NCBI RefSeq assembly: GCF_009789575.1
Contig: NZ_CP046908.1
Location: 2,521,001-2,585,000 of the forward strand
Source of the DNA: Stappia indica
Lineage (GTDB): Bacteria; Pseudomonadota; Alphaproteobacteria; Rhizobiales; Stappiaceae
Length of the DNA: 64,000 nt
Direction of reading: 5' to 3'
The notes under the pieces were generated by a model that ran no database searches, was not told the DNA's origin, and saw only the letters and a list, made by a program, of their open reading frames with translations. Every line of letters begins with the position of its first letter. Position 1 is the stretch's first letter. A program made the translations under genes and the position numbers. Shown one piece after another: positions 10,514 to 18,212 of the stretch.

Positions 10514-11106
10514 TCCGCGTGCAGGAGATCCTCGCCGCCGGCAGCTGGGAGGGCGCGCCGGCCGACAGCGTCGTGCTCGACCGGGAAGACCGGCACCGCC
10601 GCCGCGCGGTGCTGCACTGCGCCGGCGGCACCCGCGTGCTGCTCGACCTGCCGCGCGCGGTACAGCTGCATCACGGCGACGCGCTGCGGCTGGAGGACGG
10701 CCGCACCGTCGCCATCCTCGCCGCCGGCGAGGATCTCGTCGACATCGAGGCGGAGACGGCCGACGACCTGCTGCGCATCGCCTGGCATCTCGGCAACCGC
10801 CATCTGCCGACCCAGCTCCTGCCCGGCGCCCTGCGCATCCGCCGCGACCACGTGATCGAGGACATGGTGGCCCGGCTCGGCGGCAAGATCACGCCGCTTA
10901 TCGCCCCCTTCGATCCCGAAGGCGGCGCCTATGGCCACGGCACGGTCGAGGGGCACGATCACGCCCATCACGGCCATGCCCATTCCCACACCTCTTCGCA
11001 TTCCCATGAGGCCGGCCACCACCATCCTCACGGCCACTCGCACTCGCACTCCCATTCCCACTCGCACGCGCACTCCCATGACGGCACAGCTGCGGATGGT
11101 TCCTGA
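10510..11106 (+). CDS. ureE: Urease accessory protein UreE (nickel metallochaperone)
   Basis: A 198-residue UreE that delivers nickel for urease maturation. An N-terminal peptide-binding domain is followed by the metal-binding domain with WHLGNRH (His93) and RRDHV (His114). The last 50 residues (about 149-191) hold about 21 histidines in His-Ser and His-Gly repeats, a nickel reservoir known from several UreE proteins. The ATG overlaps the GST stop. The 3' end, encoding the histidine tail, overlaps the start of ureF. Confidence 0.96.
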   Translation: MIRVQEILAAGSWEGAPADSVVLDREDRHRRRAVLHCAGGTRVLLDLPRAVQLHHGDALRLEDGRTVAILAAGEDLVDIEAETADDLLRIAWHLGNRHLPTQLLPGALRIRRDHVIEDMVARLGGKITPLIAPFDPEGGAYGHGTVEGHDHAHHGHAHSHTSSHSHEAGHHHPHGHSHSHSHSHSHAHSHDGTAADGS

Positions 11107-11842
11107 GACGAGCACCGGGGCCGGCGCCGTCTCCGGGGCGGGGCTGCACGCCCTGCTCGCCTGGATGTCGCCGTCCTTCCCCGTCGGCGCCTATACCTAC
11201 AGCCACGGCCTGGAATGGACCGTCGAGGACGGCACTGTGCGCGACGCCGCGACGCTGCAGGCCTGGGCGACCGGCGTCCTGCGCCATGGCGCCGGCTGGA
11301 GCGACACGCTGCTGCTCGTCCATGGCATGCGGGCGGCCGCCCTCGGCGACGAGGCGGCGTTCCGCGAGCTGCTCGATCTCTCGCTTGCCCTGCAGCCGAG
11401 CTCGGAGCGCCGGCTGGAGGCGACCGCGCAGGGCGATGCCTTCATCGCCACCATCATTGGCGCCTGGCCGCCGCCCGGCGACACGGCGGCAACGCGCCTC
11501 TTCGCCCGCCTGACGAAAGGCGAGGCAGCCCTTGCGCGCGGCCAGTGGACCTATGCGCTTGCCGCCGCCGCCGCTGCCGCCGCCTGGGGCCTGCCGGCCG
11601 GCCCGGTCGCCACCGCCTTCCTGCATGCCTTCGCCGCCAACCTCGTTTCGGCGGCGGTGCGCGCCGTGCCGCTCGGCCAGACCGACGGCCAGCGGGTCGT
11701 CAACGGCCTGGGGGAAGAGATCGTCGCCCTTGCCGCAGCCGCGCTTCAAGCCCCACTCGACGAGATCGGCGGCTGTGCCTTTGCCGCCGACATCGCCTCC
11801 ATGAAGCACGAGACCCAGTACACCCGGCTGTTCCGCTCTTGA
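11078..11842 (+). CDS. ureF: Urease accessory protein UreF
   Basis: An all-helical UreF that works with UreD and UreG as the regulator of GTP-dependent nickel insertion. Family motifs are [21 protein letters not shown], GRAYxxH-like helices, and the C-terminal [13 protein letters not shown]. Two in-frame ATGs (11078 and 11096) both overlap the end of ureE and neither has a clear ribosome site, so translation is probably coupled. I give the longer form (254 residues); 248 is possible. ureG follows after 23 nt. Confidence 0.93.
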   Translation: MTAQLRMVPETSTGAGAVSGAGLHALLAWMSPSFPVGAYTYSHGLEWTVEDGTVRDAATLQAWATGVLRHGAGWSDTLLLVHGMRAAALGDEAAFRELLDLSLALQPSSERRLEATAQGDAFIATIIGAWPPPGDTAATRLFARLTKGEAALARGQWTYALAAAAAAAAWGLPAGPVATAFLHAFAANLVSAAVRAVPLGQTDGQRVVNGLGEEIVALAAAALQAPLDEIGGCAFAADIASMKHETQYTRLFRS

Positions 11843-11865
11843 GCGGCTTTTCGAAGGAGATCCCC

Positions 11866-12495
11866 ATGCCCTCCCCCAACGGCCCCCTGCGCATCGGCAT
11901 CGGCGGCCCCGTCGGTTCCGGCAAGACCGCCCTGATGGACGCCCTGTGCAAGCGGCTGCGCGACACCTACGACATCGCCGCCATCACCAACGACATCTAC
12001 ACCCGCGAGGATGCCGAGTTCCTGACCCGCTCCGGCGCATTGGCGCCCGAGCGCATCCGCGGCGTGGAGACCGGCGGCTGCCCGCACACGGCGATCCGCG
12101 AGGACGCCTCGATCAACCTTGCCGCCGTCGCCGAGCTCGAAGCCGCCTTTCCCGCCCTCGACCTGATCCTGATCGAGTCGGGCGGCGACAACCTCGCCGC
12201 CACCTTCTCGCCGGAGCTTGCCGACCTGACGATCTACGTCATCGACGTCTCCGCCGGCGACAAGATCCCGCGCAAGGGCGGGCCCGGCATCACCCGCTCG
12301 GACCTTCTCGTCATCAACAAGACGGATCTCGCGCCGCTGGTCGGCGCCTCGCTGGAGGTGATGGACCGGGACTCCCGCCTGATGCGCAAGGAGCGGCCCT
12401 TCGTCTTCACCAATGTCAAGGACGGCAAGGGCGTTTCCGACGTGCTCGATTTCATCATTGCGCGCGGCGGCCTGGCCCCTTCGGCGGTCGCCTGA
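11866..12495 (+). CDS. ureG: Urease accessory GTPase UreG
   Basis: A SIMIBI-class GTPase of 209 residues that drives nickel transfer to urease. Walker A GPVGSGKT (14-21), the nickel-binding Cys-Pro-His motif (72-74) and the guanine-specificity NKTD (151-154) are all present. A strong AAGGAGA site lies 6 nt before the ATG at 11866, so the open frame further upstream is not translated. It is the last urease gene and is convergent with the ChaC-like gene, with only 9 nt between stops and no visible terminator. Confidence 0.97.
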   Translation: MPSPNGPLRIGIGGPVGSGKTALMDALCKRLRDTYDIAAITNDIYTREDAEFLTRSGALAPERIRGVETGGCPHTAIREDASINLAAVAELEAAFPALDLILIESGGDNLAATFSPELADLTIYVIDVSAGDKIPRKGGPGITRSDLLVINKTDLAPLVGASLEVMDRDSRLMRKERPFVFTNVKDGKGVSDVLDFIIARGGLAPSAVA

Positions 12496-12504
12496 CGCAG
12501 GCTC

Positions 12505-13065
12505 TCAGCCGGCGGAAAGCTGTGGGGCCATCGACTGGCGCAGGTGCTTGCCCAGCGCTTCCAGCCCATGGTCGCGGATGCCGATCTGCGACAGGTGGTC
12601 GACGGTGTTGAGCACATAGTCGGGATTGGCGCCGGACTGGCCGACGGCGCCGCTCACCAGCTCCAGCTGGCGCTCCAGCGACAGCACGCCGGCATATTGC
12701 GGGTGGGTCCGGTCGACCACATAGGTCAGCGCCGTGACCTGCCGGTCGGCGAGCCCCTCGAGCCGCACCCGGCGATGCGCCTCGCGGTAGACCATGGTCG
12801 CCTGCTCGCGCTCGCGCAGGTAGGCGATCACCTCGTCCCGCCGGCGGGCGGCAACGCGAAAGGCCATGCCCCGGCAGGCGCCGCCCCTGTCGAGGCCGAG
12901 CACCAGCCCGGGCCGCGTCTCGGTGCCGCGATGGACCCAGGAATAGATGCAGAGCGAACGGTGGGCGCCGTGCAGCACGCCCTGCACCGCGTCCTCGTAC
13001 TCGAAGCCCGGCCGCCACATCAGCGACCCGTATCCGAACACCCAAAGATCCTGCCTGTCCTGCAT
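12505..13065 (-). CDS. ChaC-like gamma-glutamylcyclotransferase
   Basis: A 186-residue protein of the ChaC branch of gamma-glutamylcyclotransferases, which cleave glutathione to 5-oxoproline and Cys-Gly in the cytosol. The hallmark FGYGSL occupies residues 10-15 and binds the gamma-glutamyl group. A catalytic Glu is expected in the YLREREQ stretch (82-88). The C-terminal PDYVLNTVDHLSQIGIRD resembles ChaC proteins. A GAAGGGG site precedes the ATG. The name ChaC comes from cation transport operons, but no transporter is next to it. Confidence 0.88.
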   Translation of the reverse strand: MQDRQDLWVFGYGSLMWRPGFEYEDAVQGVLHGAHRSLCIYSWVHRGTETRPGLVLGLDRGGACRGMAFRVAARRRDEVIAYLREREQATMVYREAHRRVRLEGLADRQVTALTYVVDRTHPQYAGVLSLERQLELVSGAVGQSGANPDYVLNTVDHLSQIGIRDHGLEALGKHLRQSMAPQLSAG

Positions 13066-13212
13066 GCACCCCTTCCCGTCCCGTCCGGGTCAAACGACCT
13101 AGCAACAGCGGCCGTCGCTGGCAACCGTGGCGAACGGCCTTGAATCCGCCGCCGGCCCGTGCTTTCAGGCATCACGGCGCCCGCTCGGGCGCAAAACCGC
13201 AGGACAGCTGAC

Positions 13213-14256
13213 ATGACCGACGACACGCCCCGCTCCCCGCTTACCCCAGACGCGCGCCCGCGCAAGACGGGGTCGAAGCGCGGCTACATCCTGCTGGCGA
13301 CGCTGGTGGTTCTGGTGATCGCCCTGTGGAGCGGCTACTGGACGGTCGCGCGCGGCATGGTCTCGGACCTCTTCACCACCATGCGCCTTGCGGCAAAGGC
13401 GGAAGGCGGCGAGATCGCCTGCACCGACCAGGACCTCGGCGGCTACCCCTTCCGTTTCGAGCTGTCCTGCCAGCCGTTGAGCGTCGCGGGCCTGCGCGGC
13501 GAACGCGCCAGCTTCGAGGGCTTCCGCGCCGTCGCCCTTGCCTACAATCCCTGGCATGTGATCGTCGAGGCCGACAGCCCGGCCAATGTGGAAGCGCAGG
13601 GCCTTGCCCCCGGCCTCAAGGCCGCCTGGACCACCGCCCGCGCCAGCCTGCGCCTCGGCAACAGCGATCTCGACCGCGGCGACATCGAGATCGTCGCCCC
13701 CGTGCTCAGCCTTGCCGACGACAGCCTCTCGGCCACCGCCGGCCTTGCCAACCTGCACCTGCGCAAGTCGCCGGATATGGAGGGCGCCGCCGACGCCGCC
13801 CTGCGGCTCGACGCGCTCGCCCTGCCGGGAACGGCAGCGCCTGTCGATGTTCTGGCCGATGTGCGGCTGGCCGGCGGCGCGGCGCTGCTTGCCCCCCGCG
13901 GGGCCGACCTGATCGCACTGCTGAAGGATGAGGGCGCGCTCAGCATCCGCGAGCTGCGCCTTGCCTCCGGCGGGGTCACCCTGTCGGCCAGCGGCAGCCT
14001 CTGGCTGGACGAGGCCGGACGGCTCAACGGCACGCTGCCGCTCACCGTTTCCGGCGCCGCCGGCCTGCCGCCGCTGCTCGCCCCGTTCTTTCCGCAAGGC
14101 TCGAACGTGCCGACGACCCTCGCCGCGGCGTTGGCCGCCCTCGGCCAGCCGGCCACTCTCGACGGAGAGCCCGCCGTTGCCGTGCCGCTCGCCTTTGCCG
14201 GCGGCACCGCACGGGTCGGCTTCATCCCGATCGGCACGCTCCCGCCGCTGCGCTAG
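13213..14256 (+). CDS. DUF2125 family protein
   Basis: A 347-residue protein of a family confined largely to alphaproteobacteria and of unknown function. One N-terminal membrane helix (about residues 24-43) anchors a large domain likely to be periplasmic. It contains the DUF2125 signature GGYPFRFELSC followed by RAVALAYNPWHVIVEADSP. The repeated beta-strand style (alternating hydrophobics, ASGxLxLDExGRLNGTLPL) recalls AsmA-like lipid-associated folds, but that is only an impression. AGGACA lies upstream of the ATG at 13213. Its TAG stop is part of a CTAG used as a target by the adjacent palindromic element. Confidence 0.82.
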   Translation: MTDDTPRSPLTPDARPRKTGSKRGYILLATLVVLVIALWSGYWTVARGMVSDLFTTMRLAAKAEGGEIACTDQDLGGYPFRFELSCQPLSVAGLRGERASFEGFRAVALAYNPWHVIVEADSPANVEAQGLAPGLKAAWTTARASLRLGNSDLDRGDIEIVAPVLSLADDSLSATAGLANLHLRKSPDMEGAADAALRLDALALPGTAAPVDVLADVRLAGGAALLAPRGADLIALLKDEGALSIRELRLASGGVTLSASGSLWLDEAGRLNGTLPLTVSGAAGLPPLLAPFFPQGSNVPTTLAAALAALGQPATLDGEPAVAVPLAFAGGTARVGFIPIGTLPPLR

Positions 14257-14521
14257 GTCGTGGACTCATAATTGTGCCGGAAACGGCGTCCGGTCGGGCA
14301 AAGATATGCCAGGAGGATCGCGAGGGCCGGGGCAAGTCCCCCGGCCGAGCGGTCCGACGCCGCAGATCGCAGCCGGGTCGACGCCCTTCGGGTATGCCGG
14401 AACCCGCCGGCAACAGCGTCGCAAACCCTTGAAAACCTGATGGTTTCCTGCGGTCTTGCTTCTTGTATCCGATCGGGTTCGGGCATACCGTTTCTCGTCA
14501 GAATTATGAGTTCACGACCTA
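14253..14521. mobile_element. Second MITE-like palindromic element, interrupted at its end by an IS
   Basis: A 262-bp element (14257-14518) with 19-bp terminal inverted repeats that match at 17 positions: GTCGTGGACTCATAATTGT at 14257-14275 against the complement of 14500-14518. The left flank is CTAG (14253-14256), holding the stop codon of the DUF2125 gene. The right flank is CTA followed, on the far side of the IS, by G at 15345, so the empty site was also CTAG. No gene is seen inside. Size and target match the element at 9588-9862, but the termini differ. Confidence 0.68.
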
Positions 14522-14535
14522 AGGCCTGTGGGGAT

Positions 14536-14922
14536 TCATCGTGAGTTGATGACGGCGGCGGTGAGGTAGATCATGGCCTCGAAGCTCTGATCGGTTTTGC
14601 AGGCGCGCATGGCGATGCGTTTGAACTCCTTGAGTTTGCAGAAGAAGTTTTCGATCAGATGGCGCCATTTGTACATCTCGACGTCGAGCGGGATGGGCTT
14701 GGCGCGGCGTGGGTGCTGCGAGATGACGATCTTCGCGCCGCGTTCATTGAGGTTGGCGACAATGTCGTTGCTATCGAAAGCCTTGTCAGCGAGCAGAGCT
14801 CCGAACTCGACGCCGTCGATGAGCGGGGCAACGCCAACGGTGTCGAAGCGGTGGCCGGGCATCAGGCGGAAGCGGACAAGGTTCCCGAGCCCATCAGTCA
14901 GGGCCAGAACCTTGGTCGTCAT
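14536..14922 (-). CDS. IS5-family transposase, C-terminal frame (orfB)
   Basis: Second half of the transposase, 128 residues from its own ATG but probably made as a frameshift fusion. It holds the second catalytic aspartate in ALLADKAFDSNDI and the Y/R-x3-E-x6-K signature as RHLIENFFCKLK. The first catalytic aspartate is in the other frame. Its frame is open upstream to the slippery tract at 14959-14967, so a -1 shift there would join the two into one protein of about 250 residues, the usual size. Confidence 0.88.
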   Translation of the reverse strand: MTTKVLALTDGLGNLVRFRLMPGHRFDTVGVAPLIDGVEFGALLADKAFDSNDIVANLNERGAKIVISQHPRRAKPIPLDVEMYKWRHLIENFFCKLKEFKRIAMRACKTDQSFEAMIYLTAAVINSR

Positions 14923-14939
14923 GCCGCCTTTGGAGCGGC

Positions 14940-15287
14940 CTATGGCCTGGCTCTGAGTCCCCCTTTTGCGCCCTGACCGTGCCGGTGAACCTTGACGATG
15001 GTGGCATCAATCATGGCGTATTCCATGTCCGGCTCATCCGACAGAGCATCGAAAATCCGCTTGAAAACGTCGGCTTTGCGCCAGTCGCTGAACCGCCGGA
15101 ACGCCGTACTCCAGTTGCCGAACATGGCAGGCAGATCACGCCACGGACTACCCGTGCGAGCAATCCACAGCACCGCCTCCATGAACAGTCGGTTGTTACC
15201 CCCGCTGCGTCCAGGGTCCGTCGGCTTGCCCAAACAGTGCGGTTCCATCTTCGCCCATTGGGCGTCGGTCAGTACGAAGCGTTCCAT
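14940..15287 (-). CDS. IS5-family transposase, N-terminal frame (orfA)
   Basis: 115 residues opening MERFVLTDAQWAKMEPHCLG, the typical start of IS5/IS427 transposases (DUF4096-type DNA-binding region), with RTGSPWRDLPAMFGNW. The first catalytic aspartate is in MIDATIVKVHRHGQGAKGG. On the coding strand the tract GCA-AAA-GGG-GGA (within 14958-14970) provides an A-AAA-GGG slippery heptamer. A -1 shift there gives GAKGGTQSQAIGRSKGG and continues into the orfB frame. Confidence 0.88.
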   Translation of the reverse strand: MERFVLTDAQWAKMEPHCLGKPTDPGRSGGNNRLFMEAVLWIARTGSPWRDLPAMFGNWSTAFRRFSDWRKADVFKRIFDALSDEPDMEYAMIDATIVKVHRHGQGAKGGLRARP

Positions 15288-15383
15288 CCGGAGTGTGAAT
15301 CACATCTCCGGCAAAATGGGAATCCTGAATCCCCACAGGCCTTAGGCAGCAGCGGGCGCGATCTCGAACCTTCGGCGGCGGCC

Positions 15384-15842
15384 TCAGTTGCCGCCGCGGT
15401 CGATCGCCAGGATATAGCCCTTCCAGTCGGCCGGCTCGGCGATCTGGTCGTAGAGCGCGACGGCCGGCGCATTCTTGCCCGGCACGATCCAGCGCAGCTC
15501 GTACCAGCCGCGCCGCCCGCCCTCGGCGACCAGCCACTCGATCATCCGCCGCGCCAGCCCGTTGTTGCGGGCGTCCGGATGCACGTAGATTTCATCGAGC
15601 TGGCCGGTGCGCAGGCCGGAGATGATCTCCGGCAGGTCGAAATAGATGGCAAAGCCCACCAGCCGCCCCTCGAACTCGGCGCCGATCACTTCCGCCGTGC
15701 GGTCGCCGAGGATGCGCTCGGCGTAAAACTGGTCGGGCCGGCGCGGCGCGCCGCGCTTCAGCGCCTGCGCGTATTCGGCGATCAGCGGGGCAAGCGCCGG
15801 CGCGTCGTCCGGGCCGAGCTTCTTGATGGCGATGGTGCTCAT
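15384..15842 (-). CDS. GNAT family N-acetyltransferase
   Basis: A 152-residue GCN5-related acetyltransferase. The fold is visible as GRLVGFAIYFDLPEIISGLRTGQLDEIYVHPDARNNGLARRM, where the last part is motif A (pyrophosphate binding of acetyl-CoA). The tail is WYELRWIVPGKNAPAVALYDQI. The acceptor is unknown; this branch resembles polyamine or amino-acid acetyltransferases. The ATG at 15842 has GGAG upstream. Its stop lies 41 nt from the IS right end, so the insertion may have removed a downstream neighbour or terminator. Confidence 0.85.
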   Translation of the reverse strand: MSTIAIKKLGPDDAPALAPLIAEYAQALKRGAPRRPDQFYAERILGDRTAEVIGAEFEGRLVGFAIYFDLPEIISGLRTGQLDEIYVHPDARNNGLARRMIEWLVAEGGRRGWYELRWIVPGKNAPAVALYDQIAEPADWKGYILAIDRGGN

Positions 15843-16030
15843 GAACACTCCGAGACAATTCAGGACTTGCCGGACGATGCCGGACCGGGTCGCCACCTTG
15901 CCCCGAATGACGCGGCGATTTCAACTGCCTGATACGCCGCATGGCAACAACCCGTACGCGCGCGATTGACGCCGCCGCACCCGGCTGCGAATAGTCGTCG
16001 ACCTGCCGTCTTCCATCCGGAACCCACCCG

Positions 16031-16960
16031 ATGTCCGAGCCCAGCCTCGCCGCCTCCGGTCGCCTGCGCGCCACCCTGATCGGCCTCACCGCCGTCCTGA
16101 TGTGGTCGACCCTCGGCCTGTTCGGCGCCGCCTCGGGCAAGGTGCCGCCATTCCTGCTCAATGCGCTGTGCTTCGGCCTGTCCGGCCTTGCCGCGACGCT
16201 CTGGCTCGGCCTGACCGGCCGCCTCGCGCGGATGCGCCAGCCCCTCGGGGTCATGGCCTTCGGCACGCTCGGCCTCTTCGGCTTCCATTTCTTCTACTTC
16301 ACCGCCATCCGCAACGCCCCGCCGGTCGATGCCAACCTCATCAACTACACCTGGCCGCTGCTGATCGTCGTCTTCTCGGCGCTGCTGCCGGGCGAGAAGC
16401 TGAAGGCCCATCACGTCCTCGGCACGCTGCTGGGGCTCGCCGGCGCCGCGCTGCTGGTCACCGGCGGCAAGGGGCTGACGCTCGACCCCGCCCACGCGCC
16501 GGGCTATCTCGCGGCCTGCGCCTCGGCCCTGTTCTGGTCCAGCTACTCGGTGCTCTCGCGCCGCCTCGGCAAGGTCCCGACGGAAGCCGTCGCCGGCTTC
16601 TGCCTCGGCACCTCGGCCCTGTCGCTTGCCGCCCATCTCGCCTTCGAGACCACCGTCTGGCCGGCCGGCCCCGGCGAATGGGGCGCGGTGCTGGCGCTTG
16701 CCGCCTTTCCGGTCGGCCTTGCCTTCTTCGTCTGGGACATCGGCGTCAAGCATGGCGACATCCAGGTGCTGGGCGCCGGCGCCTATGCCGCGCCGGTGCT
16801 CTCCACGCTGCTGCTGATCGCCTTCGGCTTCGGCGCCTTCACCCTGGTGGTGGCGCTCGCCTGCGCCCTCGTCACGATCGGCGCGGTGGTCGCCGCAAAG
16901 GACATGATCTTCCGCTCTCCGACGAAAAGACGGCTGGCGAAGAACGAGCCGAGCGCCTAG
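16031..16960 (+). CDS. DMT superfamily (EamA) transporter
   Basis: A 309-residue inner-membrane protein with about ten hydrophobic segments arranged as two EamA repeats. The N-terminal repeat has the conserved NYTWPLLIVVFSALLPGEKL and the second has LFWSSYSVLSRRLG and GAYAAPVLSTLLL. The overall look is that of YddG-type aromatic amino-acid or metabolite exporters, but the substrate cannot be deduced. The following CitE-like gene begins 43 nt downstream in the same direction and may share its transcript. Confidence 0.88.
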   Translation: MSEPSLAASGRLRATLIGLTAVLMWSTLGLFGAASGKVPPFLLNALCFGLSGLAATLWLGLTGRLARMRQPLGVMAFGTLGLFGFHFFYFTAIRNAPPVDANLINYTWPLLIVVFSALLPGEKLKAHHVLGTLLGLAGAALLVTGGKGLTLDPAHAPGYLAACASALFWSSYSVLSRRLGKVPTEAVAGFCLGTSALSLAAHLAFETTVWPAGPGEWGAVLALAAFPVGLAFFVWDIGVKHGDIQVLGAGAYAAPVLSTLLLIAFGFGAFTLVVALACALVTIGAVVAAKDMIFRSPTKRRLAKNEPSA

Positions 16961-17003
16961 AGGAAAAGCTCGCCCCCGGACACCTTCAGGAGACGAGGCC
17001 CCG

Positions 17004-17897
17004 ATGACCGCACCCGTCACGATCCGCCCCCGCCGCAGCGTCCTCTACATGCCCGGCTCCAACGCCCGCGCGCTGGACAAGGCGCGCAGCCTCGACGTCG
17101 ACGCGCTGATCCTGGACCTGGAGGACGCGGTCGCGCCGCACGCCAAGGAGACCGGGCGCGCGCAGATCCGCGCGGCGCTGGCAGAGGGCGGCTACGGCCA
17201 CCGCGAGGTGGTGATCCGCATCAACGGCCTTTCGACGCCCTGGGGCGCCGCCGATCTCGACATGGCGATCGCCGCCCGGCCGGATGCGATCCTGCTGCCC
17301 AAGGTCTCCTCCCCGGCAGATCTGGAGCGCGTCGCGCACAAGCTCAACGCGGCGCGCGTGCCCGCCAGCGTCCGCCTCTGGGCGATGATGGAAACGCCGC
17401 TCGCCATGCTGAACGCCGCCGCCATTGCCGCCGCGGCCGCAAATCCCGAGACGCGCCTTGCCTGCTTCGTCATGGGCACCAACGACCTTGCCAAGGAAAC
17501 CCGGGCGGCCCTGGTGCCGGGCCGCGCGCCGATGCGCCCCTGGCTGATGACCTGCGTCGCCGCCGCCAGAGCCTATGGCATCGACATCGTCGACGGCGTC
17601 TACAACACGCTCGACGACGAGGACGGGTTCGCCGCCGAATGCCGCGAGGGCGCGGAAATGGGCATGGACGGCAAGACGCTGATCCACCCGAAGCAGGCCG
17701 CCCCGTGCAACGCCGCCTTCAGCCCCACCGACGCCGACATCGCCTGGGCGCGCCGCATCATCGCCGAGTTCGAGCGGCCGGAAAACGCCGCCAAGGGCGC
17801 GATCCAGGTCGAGGGCCGCATGGTCGAGCGGCTCCACGCCGAAATGGGCGCCCGCCTCGTCGCCATTGCCGACGCCATCGCCGCGCGCAACGCCTGA
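17004..17897 (+). CDS. HpcH/HpaI aldolase / CitE-like CoA-ester lyase
   Basis: A 297-residue TIM-barrel of the CitE/malyl-CoA lyase family. Signature parts are RRSVLYMPGSN (CoA- and acid-binding Arg), LILDLEDAV (metal-binding acidic pair), VIRINGL, WAMMETPLAML (second metal-binding Glu), MGTNDLAKE and MDGKTLIHPKQ. Members cleave malyl-CoA, beta-methylmalyl-CoA, citramalyl-CoA or citryl-CoA. The free-standing form without citrate lyase alpha and gamma subunits points to a CoA-ester lyase rather than citrate lyase. AGGAGACGAGG precedes the ATG. A DUF1737 gene follows 23 nt later. Confidence 0.88.
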   Translation: MTAPVTIRPRRSVLYMPGSNARALDKARSLDVDALILDLEDAVAPHAKETGRAQIRAALAEGGYGHREVVIRINGLSTPWGAADLDMAIAARPDAILLPKVSSPADLERVAHKLNAARVPASVRLWAMMETPLAMLNAAAIAAAAANPETRLACFVMGTNDLAKETRAALVPGRAPMRPWLMTCVAAARAYGIDIVDGVYNTLDDEDGFAAECREGAEMGMDGKTLIHPKQAAPCNAAFSPTDADIAWARRIIAEFERPENAAKGAIQVEGRMVERLHAEMGARLVAIADAIAARNA

Positions 17898-17920
17898 TCC
17901 AGCAGCAAGGGACATCCCCC

Positions 17921-18127
17921 ATGAAACTCTACCGCTTCATCACCGGCCCCGACGACAGCGCCTTCTGCCACCGGGTCACCGCCGCCCTCAACAAGGGCTG
18001 GCAGCTCCAGGGCTCGCCGCAGCTCTCCTTCGACGCGGTGCGCGGCCTGACGATCTGCGGCCAGGCCGTGGTCAAGGAGGTCGAGGGCGTCGACTACCAG
18101 CCGGACATGAAGCTCGGCGACTACTGA
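17921..18127 (+). CDS. DUF1737 small protein
   Basis: A 68-residue protein matching the DUF1737 pattern MKLYRFITGPDDSAFCHRVT, ALNKGWQLQGSPQLSFD and AVVKEVEG. It is a common stand-alone alphaproteobacterial protein of unknown function. It reads in a different frame from its neighbours. An AGCAAGGGA site precedes the ATG at 17921, and the gene most likely ends the DMT-CitE transcript. Confidence 0.85.
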   Translation: MKLYRFITGPDDSAFCHRVTAALNKGWQLQGSPQLSFDAVRGLTICGQAVVKEVEGVDYQPDMKLGDY

Positions 18128-18169
18128 GTCCTGCCGTCCCCGCAAGGATATCTTTGCAAATCCCGTGTA

Positions 18170-18200
18170 CCGATGAGGCGCCCACAAGAGGCCTCATCGG
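18170..18200 (+). terminator. Perfect hairpin after the DUF1737 gene
   Basis: A ten-base-pair perfect stem, CCGATGAGGC (18170-18179) with GCCTCATCGG (18191-18200), and an 11-nt loop, 43 nt after the stop and 13 nt before the next ATG. It lacks a T-tract, so it may be a weak terminator or a leader structure controlling the downstream hydrolase gene. Confidence 0.4.
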
Positions 18201-18212
18201 GGACCGGATATC

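Larger units (their letters stand above)
14522..15342 (-). mobile_element. IS5-family (IS427-like) insertion sequence
   Basis: An 821-bp insertion sequence with perfect 17-bp terminal inverted repeats (AGGCCTGTGGGGATTCA at 14522-14538 and its complement at 15326-15342), flanked by a TA duplication (14520-14521 and 15343-15344). It encodes a two-frame DDE transposase on the minus strand. Length, two-frame arrangement and TA target fit the IS427 subgroup of IS5. Both inverted repeats are intact, so it may be mobile. It sits precisely in the terminal TA of the palindromic element to its left. Confidence 0.88.

Noticed and set aside
14536-15287. IS transposase as a broken pseudogene because it is split in two frames
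   Set aside because: A slippery site lies at the junction and both catalytic halves and both terminal repeats are intact, so a programmed frameshift is more likely.
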